A stretch of DNA of 48,143 nucleotides from Oxalobacteraceae bacterium (lineage in GTDB: Bacteria; Pseudomonadota; Gammaproteobacteria; Burkholderiales; Burkholderiaceae_D), in assembly GCA_021768485.1 (NCBI GenBank), contig JAIZVZ010000027.1:1-48143 (forward strand), in the 5' to 3' direction. A program made the position numbers and the translations under genes. Each line of letters opens with the position of its first letter. Within the stretch, counting starts at the first letter, position 1. Below, piece after piece: positions 36,594 through 43,203 of the stretch. The notes under the pieces are model-generated. The model did no database searches. It saw only the letters and a list, made by a program, of their open reading frames with translations, and was not told the origin of the DNA.

Positions 36594-36835
36594 AATCGTT
36601 CTCCAGTTTGCAGGCGCGGCACAGGCCGGCCCGGATTGGCAAGATCAAGCGAATAAGGGCGAAAACAAAGTCGGGCATGAAAAGGGCTGTATTCGGCGCG
36701 GGCCGGCCGCAAGCCTGGTGACAGGCGCAAAGACAGGGATGGCACGGAAAATGCACGCCACCCGCGCGAAACAAGAAAGGCGCGCGCGGCATCAAAGCGC
36801 GGAGCATCGACAAAAGCGCGGACTGCAATCGTCAT
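36590..36835 (-). CDS. Possible 81-residue upstream ORF or leader of hutG
   Basis: ATG 36835 is preceded by a strong ribosome site (ACAGGAG, seven-base spacing) and follows a good promoter by about 50 bases. The frame ends in a TGA that overlaps the hutG GTG start (GTGA, 36590-36593). The product begins MTIAVRAFVDAPRFDAARAF and is Arg/Pro/Leu-rich with no recognisable domain. It could be a coupling leader peptide or a small protein. The initiation signals are good, but the composition is that of GC-rich shadow sequence. Confidence 0.35.
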   Translation of the reverse strand: MTIAVRAFVDAPRFDAARAFLVSRGWRAFSVPSLSLRLSPGLRPARAEYSPFHARLCFRPYSLDLANPGRPVPRLQTGERL

Positions 36836-36894
36836 TAGCCACTCCTGTGGGGGACGGACGCGCCGCCAGGACACGGGCGGCGAGTGTATCGATA

Positions 36895-36923
36895 ACGATA
36901 ATTTACCTATACAAATATGTCAA
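36895..36923 (-). promoter_or_regulatory. Sigma-70 promoter of the hutG-transporter unit with possible operator
   Basis: On the minus strand, a perfect TTGACA (36918-36923), a 17-bp spacer and TATCGT (36895-36900). The spacer holds ATTTGTATAGGTAAAT, a partial dyad whose TTGTATA resembles a GntR/HutC half-site, so repression by HutC here is plausible. The operator match is weak. Confidence 0.6.
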
Positions 36924-36969
36924 TCGTTTCAAAGCCGGCCCTGAAAATATTCTATTGACAACAACCACG

Positions 36970-36983
36970 CACGGCCGGCCGTG
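36970..36983 (-). terminator. Palindrome after the amidohydrolase gene
   Basis: CACGGCCGGCCGTG is a perfect 14-base palindrome 16 bases past the leftward amidohydrolase stop, followed on the minus strand by a T/G-rich stretch (TTGTTGT). A moderate terminator separating the gene from the hutG promoter. Confidence 0.45.
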
Positions 36984-36998
36984 GCCGCCGCCCGCCAA

Positions 36999-38687
36999 TC
37001 ACGGCGCAGCATAGACCTGGCGTCCGGCCACCCAGGTTTGCAAGACTTTCATCTTATAGATATCGTAGGGCGAGATCCTGAACAAATCCTGGTCGACCAC
37101 AATGAAGTCGGCCCACTTCCCGGTTTCCAGCGAACCGAGCGTTGTTTCCTGATGTGCCGCCCACGCCGCATCGAGCGTAAAGCAGCGCAAGGCTTCCTTG
37201 ACCGACAGGGCCTGCTCGGCATGCCAGCCGCCGGCCGGCATGCCGTCCATGTCCTGGCGCGTGACGGCGGCATGGATGCCCCAGAACGGATTGGGCGACT
37301 CGACCGGGAAATCCGAACCGCAGGCAATGCGCGAGCCCTGCTGCAGGAAGCTGCGCCAGGCATACGCGCCCTTGAGGCGTTCGGCGCCGATCCGCTCTTC
37401 GGCCATATTCTTGTCCGAAGTCGCGTGCGTCGGCTGCATCGACGGCACGATGCCGATGCTCTTGAAGCGCGCGATATCGCCGGCGGCGACCACTTGCGCA
37501 TGCTCGATCCGGTTGCGCAGCGCCACCCGCTGCGGACTTGTCAGCAGCGCCTGGAAACTGTCGATGATCTGGCGGTTGCCGGCATCGCCGATCGCATGCA
37601 CATTGACCTGATAACCGCGCTGCAGAATGGCATCGATCCGGGCCCGCATCGCGGCATCGCTCTGGAACAGCAAGCCACGCGCCTGCGGCGCATCGCTATA
37701 CGGCGCCAGCAAGGCCGCACCGCGGCTGCCCAGCGCGCCGTCGGCATACAATTTGACGGCCGGCAGCGCATAAAAATCGTGGCCGTACGAGTGCAGCGGG
37801 CCATTTTTCGACATTTTCTCGAAATTGTCGCCGACGTCCGAAATCATGCCATACACGCGCGTCGTCAGCCGGCCGCCGTCGGCATACTGGCGGTACAACG
37901 CATCTTCGGCCGGGCTGACGCCGGCATCGTGCACACTGGTCAATCCGAGGCGGCCAAAACTGGCCAGCGCGGCGTCGAGCGCCTGCCGGCTTTCCGCTGC
38001 GCTCGGGGGCGGCACGATGGCCTCCATCAAATCCATGGCCTTGTCGACCAGCACGCCGCTCGGATTGCCGGCGCTGTCGCGTTCGATGCGCCCGCCGACC
38101 GGATCCTTGCTGGCGCGCGTGATGCCGGCCAGTTGCAAAGCGCGGCTATTGGCCCAGCCGGCATGGCCGTCGACGCGGCTCAACCAGACCGGGCGATCGG
38201 CCACCACGCTATCGAGTTCTTTGGCGGTCGGAAAGCGGTCTAGCTTCCAGATCGCCTGATTCCAGCCAAAACCGATAATCCAGGGGCGCGCCGGATTGCG
38301 CCTGGCATACTCGGCAACCTCTTTCTGGGCGGCGGCCAGGCTATTGCTATCACGCAAGCTGACCTGGGTTTCGATCATGCCTAACATAAACACATGACCA
38401 TGGGCATCAATCAGGCCCGGCAACACCGTCTTGCCATGGAGATCGATATGCTGCGCGCCAGGTGTCTTGGCGGCCACCTCTTGCGCCGAGCCGACGGCAA
38501 GGATTTTGCCCTGTTCGCTGAAGGCCAGCGATTGAAATTGAATCAGGGTATTATCGGCCGTCAGCGTATAGCCATTGGCATGATCGATCACGGTAGCGGC
38601 CTGCGCCGGCCCGATGCCGGCAAGGCAGGCAGCGGCAGCAAGGGCAAACACGGTCAGGCGGCAAGCGACAAAGCCTCTGGTATGCAT
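36999..38687 (-). CDS. Secreted amidohydrolase (YtcJ-like)
   Basis: A 562-residue metal-dependent hydrolase with a signal peptide ending AQA near residue 30, so it is probably periplasmic. All catalytic elements of the amidohydrolase barrel are visible: HGH in DAHGHVFML, the Lys in VKLYADGALGS, His in VNVHAIGDAG, His in RIEHAQVV and Asp in GSDFPVESPNPF. It is longer than, and distinct from, imidazolonepropionase (HutI). GGGGAG precedes the ATG. It is divergent from hutC and upstream of hutG on the same strand. I infer that it cleaves an amide or cyclic amide before uptake. Confidence 0.88.
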   Translation of the reverse strand: MHTRGFVACRLTVFALAAAACLAGIGPAQAATVIDHANGYTLTADNTLIQFQSLAFSEQGKILAVGSAQEVAAKTPGAQHIDLHGKTVLPGLIDAHGHVFMLGMIETQVSLRDSNSLAAAQKEVAEYARRNPARPWIIGFGWNQAIWKLDRFPTAKELDSVVADRPVWLSRVDGHAGWANSRALQLAGITRASKDPVGGRIERDSAGNPSGVLVDKAMDLMEAIVPPPSAAESRQALDAALASFGRLGLTSVHDAGVSPAEDALYRQYADGGRLTTRVYGMISDVGDNFEKMSKNGPLHSYGHDFYALPAVKLYADGALGSRGAALLAPYSDAPQARGLLFQSDAAMRARIDAILQRGYQVNVHAIGDAGNRQIIDSFQALLTSPQRVALRNRIEHAQVVAAGDIARFKSIGIVPSMQPTHATSDKNMAEERIGAERLKGAYAWRSFLQQGSRIACGSDFPVESPNPFWGIHAAVTRQDMDGMPAGGWHAEQALSVKEALRCFTLDAAWAAHQETTLGSLETGKWADFIVVDQDLFRISPYDIYKMKVLQTWVAGRQVYAAP

Positions 38688-38731
38688 ATACTCTCCCCGG
38701 GTAATGAGTAATTAGTGTTTAATAAATAAGA

Positions 38732-38761
38732 ATCGTACGGGCAAGCGGTGAAAATAGTCAA
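38732..38761 (-). promoter_or_regulatory. Promoter of the amidohydrolase gene
   Basis: Minus-strand TTGACT (38756-38761), an 18-bp spacer and TACGAT (38732-38737), about 45 bases before the start codon. Next to the -35, ACGCAAATGCGT (38761-38772) is a dyad (ACGCA/TGCGT) that could be an operator in this hutC-divergent region. Confidence 0.55.
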
Positions 38762-38934
38762 CGCAAATGCGTGAAAACTGCATAGAATAGCCAGCGAAGC
38801 GGCAATCGCCAGAGTAAGCATGAAGAGTCAGCAAGAAGAGTACGCAACAAGAGTGCTCAAGAAGCGCGAACATCCTTAAAACAGATACTGGCCGGCGACT
38901 GCTGCCGCCGATCCGGTACGATGGAGAGATCAAT

Positions 38935-39684
38935 TTGGACCAGCAAGCCAGGCAAAAAAATACGCCTATTTTTCAGCAGATCAAGGATTACCTGCTCGCC
39001 GAAATCGCCGCCGGGCGCTGGAAGGAAGGCGATGTCATTCCGTCCGAACAGGCGCTGACCAGACTGTTTTCGGTCTCGCGCATGACGGTCAACCGCGCGC
39101 TGCGCGAACTGAGCGACGACCAGATCCTGACGCGCCGTCAGGGCTCGGGCACCTATGTCGCGCCGCAAAAATACCGTGCCACGCTGCTTGAAATCAAAAG
39201 CATCGCCCAGGAGGTACGCGACCGCGGCCATGTCCATCACAGCGAGTTGCACCGGCTTGAGCAGGTCGCCGCTTCCGACGCGCTGGCCAGCCAGTTCGGC
39301 ATTGCCGAGGGCAGCCCGCTGTTTCACTCGATTATTGTGCATTTCGAAAGCGATTTGCCGATCCAGGTCGAGGACCGCTGGGTCAACCCGGAACTGGTGC
39401 CCGATTATCTGCAGCAGGATTTCTCGCAAATTACGCCCAACGAATATCTGATGGCGGTCACCCCTCTGCAAGACGCAAGCTACAGCATCGAAGCGCGGCT
39501 GGCACCGGCCGCCATCAGCGACATGCTCGGCATCGATGTCCGCGAGCCCTGCCTGGTGCTCAAGCGCCAGGTGCTGGCGCACGGCAAGGTGACCTCGGCG
39601 GCCACCATGTGGCATCCGGGCCAGAGCTATCAATATACGGGCAGCCTGCACTGGGACGACAAGGCCACCAGCAGAAAAGCCTGA
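38935..39684 (+). CDS. hutC: HutC-type GntR/UTRA repressor
   Basis: A 249-residue transcription factor. The N-terminal winged helix has PIFQQIKDYLLAEIAAGRW and SEQALTRLFSVSRMTVNRAL. The C-terminal UTRA ligand domain includes VHFESDLPIQVEDRWVNPE and LMAVTPLQDASYSIEARL, closely resembling histidine-utilisation repressors that sense urocanate. The frame requires a TTG start at 38935, with a good GGAGAG site; a nearby ATG at 38921 is out of frame. It is divergent from the amidohydrolase and probably controls it and the hutG unit. Confidence 0.9.
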   Translation: MDQQARQKNTPIFQQIKDYLLAEIAAGRWKEGDVIPSEQALTRLFSVSRMTVNRALRELSDDQILTRRQGSGTYVAPQKYRATLLEIKSIAQEVRDRGHVHHSELHRLEQVAASDALASQFGIAEGSPLFHSIIVHFESDLPIQVEDRWVNPELVPDYLQQDFSQITPNEYLMAVTPLQDASYSIEARLAPAAISDMLGIDVREPCLVLKRQVLAHGKVTSAATMWHPGQSYQYTGSLHWDDKATSRKA

Positions 39685-39696
39685 GACCGCGCGGTC
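39685..39696. terminator. Palindrome right after hutC
   Basis: GACCGCGCGGTC, a perfect 12-base palindrome, begins at the base after the hutC stop codon in an 81-bp convergent gap. No T-tract follows. Confidence 0.35.
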
Positions 39697-39706
39697 AGGG
39701 CTTGCG

Positions 39707-39776
39707 CAGTCAGGCCTGTACAGTCAGGCCTGTACAGCCAGTCCTGTACAGTCAGTCCCGTACAATCAGAGCTGCA
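39707..39776. repeat. 14-bp tandem repeat reaching the addA-like stop codon
   Basis: Five 14-bp units from cagtcaggcctgta: two identical (39707-39734), then cagccagtcctgta, cagtcagtcccgta and a decayed caatcagagctgca. The last contains the TGA stop (39766-39768) of the leftward helicase gene. The words AGGCCT and TGTACA are themselves palindromic, so the transcript can fold. Confidence 0.92.
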
Positions 39777-42700
39777 GCAGCTGGCCGTCGGCGCCGATCA
39801 GGGCGGTGACGATCTGCTTGCCCGGATAGAGCTGCGCGGCGACCGCGCCGTATTGCGCCAGTTGCGCCCGGTAGCCGGCCAGCTCGCTGTCGAGCACCTG
39901 TCTCTTGTAATCCAAAATCCATACGGCATCGTCGAACTCGACCAGGCGGTCGAAGCGCCAGACATTCGTCCCCGAACAGATTTCCATTTCATTGCGGGCA
40001 AAGCGGTAATGCCCGCGATCAAAAAAACGCTGCAACCCGGCTTGCGACAGAATGGCCTGCGCCTGCGCGCGCACCGCCTGCGCCTGCATCGAGGAACAGC
40101 CGAGCGCGCGGACAATGGCGTCCGCGGCCGGAACCGCGACCGGCCACTGGCCGGCATCGGTCAGCCGTTCGAGCAAGGCGTGCAAGGCAATTCCCTCATC
40201 GATGGCCGCCGCCCGCAGCAGGCCGGGATCTGCCGGCGGCGGCGTGCTCTGGCGCGGCGCCGGCTGCGGTGCCGGATCGAACAAGGTCAGCATAAATTGT
40301 TCGGCCGAGGGTGCCGCCGACAATGCCGGCGCGGCGGCGCCGTCCTCGACAAGACCTGACGCTTGCGGCGGCACGAAATCGGTCGCCAGCTGCAGGCGCG
40401 CATACCAGCAGTCGGGGTCGAGCGGATTGGCGCCGGGCCGCGCGATGCCGGAGACGATCAACAGATTTTTCGCGCGCGTCATCGCCACATACAGCAAGTT
40501 CCAGTCTTCCTGCGTCTTGAAAGCCTGTTCGGCGTCAAATAACGCATCGCGGGCCGCGCCGCGCTCGTCCTTGCGCGCAAAGACCGAAAAATGGACGGGA
40601 CGGTCGCGATCCTGCGGCCAGTCGCACAAGATACCCAGATCGTCGCGCGCCGGCTGGCTGTGGTTGGCATCGAGCACCACCACAATCTTCGCTTCCAGCC
40701 CCTTGGCGCTGTGGATGGTCAGGATTTTCACGGCATCGACGGCGGCGTCGATATCGGCTTCGTCGGGCGCATCGGCGCCCTGCCCCTGCAGCAAAGCCTG
40801 CAAGGCGGCGATGAATTTCGGCAGGCTCGGATAACGGCCGGCGTCGAGGTTTAGCGCCAGCGCGGTAAACGCTTCGATATTGCCGATGACCTGGCTGCGT
40901 ACCGGCGCCGGCGCGGCCTGCGCATAACGCGCCAGCAGCTGGCCCTGATGCAAAATCATGTCCAGCAAATCATGTACCGGCAAGCCCGGCGCGAGCCTGC
41001 TCCAGCCGCTCAGCAAGCCGGCCGCGCGCAGCAGGGCCGGGCTGGCCCAGCTGGCATCGGCCGACGCCAGCCGGCTCCACCAGTGGCCGCCGCCGCGCCG
41101 TGCCAGGGCGATCAGATCGCTGTCGCCGGCGCCAAAAACCGGCGACTTGAGCACTTGCGCCAGCGCCCGGTCATCGCCCGGCGTGATCAGAAAATGCAGG
41201 AGCGCGATCAGATCGGCCACTTCCAGCGATTCGAGCAGGCCGCCGCGCTTGTCCGACATGAAGGGAATGCCGGCTTCGCGCAAGGCGCGCTCGTACGCGC
41301 CCAGATGAGCCCGCTTTTTCACCAGCAACATCACATCGGACCACTGTGCTGAGCACTGCGCACCACAGCCTTGGCGGGCCGCCAGCAGTGCCTGCGCAAC
41401 CGCCCGTCCTTCCAGGTAGCGGCGCTCATCTTCATCCTCGAGGCGCGGCGTATGCAAAGGATCGCGCAAGTGCAGGCCCGCTTCGGCGAGCGGGGCGGCG
41501 GCACTGCCGTCCTCGCCATCCGCACCGCCGCCGCCGCCATTGCCGCCATCGCCGCCATTACTACCATTACTTACCAGCGGCAAGCGCCAGACGGCACCCG
41601 CTGCCGCCGCCAGCGTCGTTTGCGGCGAAAAAATCGGATTGCCGTAAAAGCTCGCATTCAGGCTGGCGACAATGGCGGCCGCGTTGCGCCGCGTCTGGTT
41701 GGTCTGCAGGACCAGCGCCCCGCGCTGCGCCAGCCAGTCGCGGGCCGCCGCAAACACGCGCGGCTCGGCACGCCGGAAGCGATAAATCGATTGCTTCGGA
41801 TCGCCGACCACGAACACGCTCGGCTGCTCGGTATCGTCGCCATAGGCATTCAGCCAGGCCAGCACGATATTCCATTGCAGCGGGTTGGTATCCTGAAATT
41901 CGTCGAGCAAGATATGCTTGTAGCGCGCATCGAGCCGGCTGTGCAGATAGGCCGCATGGGCTTCGTTGGTCAGCAGCCGGTAGGCATGCCATTCGAGATC
42001 GGCAAAATCGAACACGCGGCGCTCGGCCTTGAGCGCCTGGTAGTGTTCGAGGTAGGCGGCGCCGGCGGCAAACAGGGCGCCATTCAAGGCCAGCACATCG
42101 GGCTCGCTGCTGCGGCGCCGGCGCAGCGCCAGCGCTTCGGCCAGCGCGGCAAATTCGCGCTCGAAAGTGACGCCGCCATCCTGACCGAGGTTGGCTTCTA
42201 TCGCCTTGAGCATCTGCCCGCGGCGGTGGTCGTTGCCGCGCAAGCTGCCCTTGTCGTCGACGAACTGCGCATACAGATTGGCGAAATGGCTGAGCGCCAC
42301 CTGCGGCTCAAGTCCCGCCGCCAGCGGCGCGCTGCCGTCCGCCTGCAAGCCGGCCGTCACCGCGGTCTCGATCTGCACCGCACGCTCCTGGTTGCGCTTG
42401 GCGCCCTGGCCCAGCAGCCAGGCCATGTTTTGCAGGCGCTTGACCAGCTCGGCATCGTGCCACAAGGTCAGCCGCGCATCCTGCACGGCATCTTCGCCGC
42501 ACAGCTCTTGCAACAGCTCGAGCGGCAGCTGGCCGCCCTGGCTGACGGCCCACCACTCGGCCCGCTTGTCGAGAAAAGCGTCGAGCAGCTTTCTGGCATT
42601 GAAGTCGCCGACCATTTCATACAGCGCCAGCAGCGCCGTGCGCACCGGCGCCGCCTCGCTGCGCGTGAGCGACTGCATGAAGGCGCGCCAGGCATCGTCC

Positions 42701-43203
42701 CGCAATTGGGCGGCCGCCTCGAGCAGCGCATAACCGTGCGGCACGCCCGAATTGAGCGGCGCCAGTTGCAGCAGGCGCGCAAACCAGCTGTGAAAGGTAT
42801 CGATCGACAAGGCCTGCGGGCTCGACAGCACCCTGTCGAACAGGACCCGCGCAACCGGCAGCGCGGCCGCCAGTTCGGCGCCGGCCACGCCGCGCTCGCG
42901 CAAGATGGCCAGCGCCTGCTCGTCAGATGCCAGCGCCAGCTCCTGCAACAATTCAAGCAGGCGCTCGCGCATTTCCTGGGCGGCGCGGCGGGTAAAGGTA
43001 ATGGCCAATAACTGCGCCGGCTGCGCGCCGGCCAGCAGCAGGCGCAGGATGCGCGCCACCAGCAGCCAGGTCTTGCCGCTGCCGGCGCAGGCTTCGACCA
43101 CCGCCGAGCGGCGCGGATCGCAGGCCCCGGCGACAAAGGCCTCGGCGCTGGCGGCCTGGCCGTCGATTTCGTAGGCGCGCGCGGCGCTCTCGTATTGACT
43201 CAC
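39766..43203 (-). CDS. AddA-like UvrD-family helicase-nuclease
   Basis: An 1145-residue double-strand-break repair helicase with a C-terminal nuclease. Superfamily 1 motifs are EACAGSGKT (Lys44), AITFTRRAAQEMRERL, LLDEFQDTNPLQW, VVGDPKQSIYRFRRAEP, TIHSAKGLEAKIVVVLD and LYVAMTRAKNLL. The end holds a RecB-type PD-(D/E)XK site, WILDYKRQ, with an upstream His in EGIALHALLERL. The GTG start at 43203 overlaps the stop of the AddB-like gene (GTGA) and follows AAGGGGG. A frame to 43239 exists but lacks these signals. A Gly/Asn/Asp linker interrupts the middle. It acts with the AddB-like protein. Confidence 0.92.
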   Translation of the reverse strand: MSQYESAARAYEIDGQAASAEAFVAGACDPRRSAVVEACAGSGKTWLLVARILRLLLAGAQPAQLLAITFTRRAAQEMRERLLELLQELALASDEQALAILRERGVAGAELAAALPVARVLFDRVLSSPQALSIDTFHSWFARLLQLAPLNSGVPHGYALLEAAAQLRDDAWRAFMQSLTRSEAAPVRTALLALYEMVGDFNARKLLDAFLDKRAEWWAVSQGGQLPLELLQELCGEDAVQDARLTLWHDAELVKRLQNMAWLLGQGAKRNQERAVQIETAVTAGLQADGSAPLAAGLEPQVALSHFANLYAQFVDDKGSLRGNDHRRGQMLKAIEANLGQDGGVTFEREFAALAEALALRRRRSSEPDVLALNGALFAAGAAYLEHYQALKAERRVFDFADLEWHAYRLLTNEAHAAYLHSRLDARYKHILLDEFQDTNPLQWNIVLAWLNAYGDDTEQPSVFVVGDPKQSIYRFRRAEPRVFAAARDWLAQRGALVLQTNQTRRNAAAIVASLNASFYGNPIFSPQTTLAAAAGAVWRLPLVSNGSNGGDGGNGGGGGADGEDGSAAAPLAEAGLHLRDPLHTPRLEDEDERRYLEGRAVAQALLAARQGCGAQCSAQWSDVMLLVKKRAHLGAYERALREAGIPFMSDKRGGLLESLEVADLIALLHFLITPGDDRALAQVLKSPVFGAGDSDLIALARRGGGHWWSRLASADASWASPALLRAAGLLSGWSRLAPGLPVHDLLDMILHQGQLLARYAQAAPAPVRSQVIGNIEAFTALALNLDAGRYPSLPKFIAALQALLQGQGADAPDEADIDAAVDAVKILTIHSAKGLEAKIVVVLDANHSQPARDDLGILCDWPQDRDRPVHFSVFARKDERGAARDALFDAEQAFKTQEDWNLLYVAMTRAKNLLIVSGIARPGANPLDPDCWYARLQLATDFVPPQASGLVEDGAAAPALSAAPSAEQFMLTLFDPAPQPAPRQSTPPPADPGLLRAAAIDEGIALHALLERLTDAGQWPVAVPAADAIVRALGCSSMQAQAVRAQAQAILSQAGLQRFFDRGHYRFARNEMEICSGTNVWRFDRLVEFDDAVWILDYKRQVLDSELAGYRAQLAQYGAVAAQLYPGKQIVTALIGADGQLLQL
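41521..41575. repeat. GGN-type trinucleotide tract in the helicase gene
   Basis: Minus-strand GGC/GGT/AAT codons encode SNGSNGGDGGNGGGGGA, a low-complexity linker between helicase subdomains. Tract length can change in frame by slippage. Confidence 0.8.

Noticed and set aside
41371-43011. A 546-codon open frame antisense to the AddA-like gene
   Set aside because: Same reason; helicase motifs are all on the minus strand.
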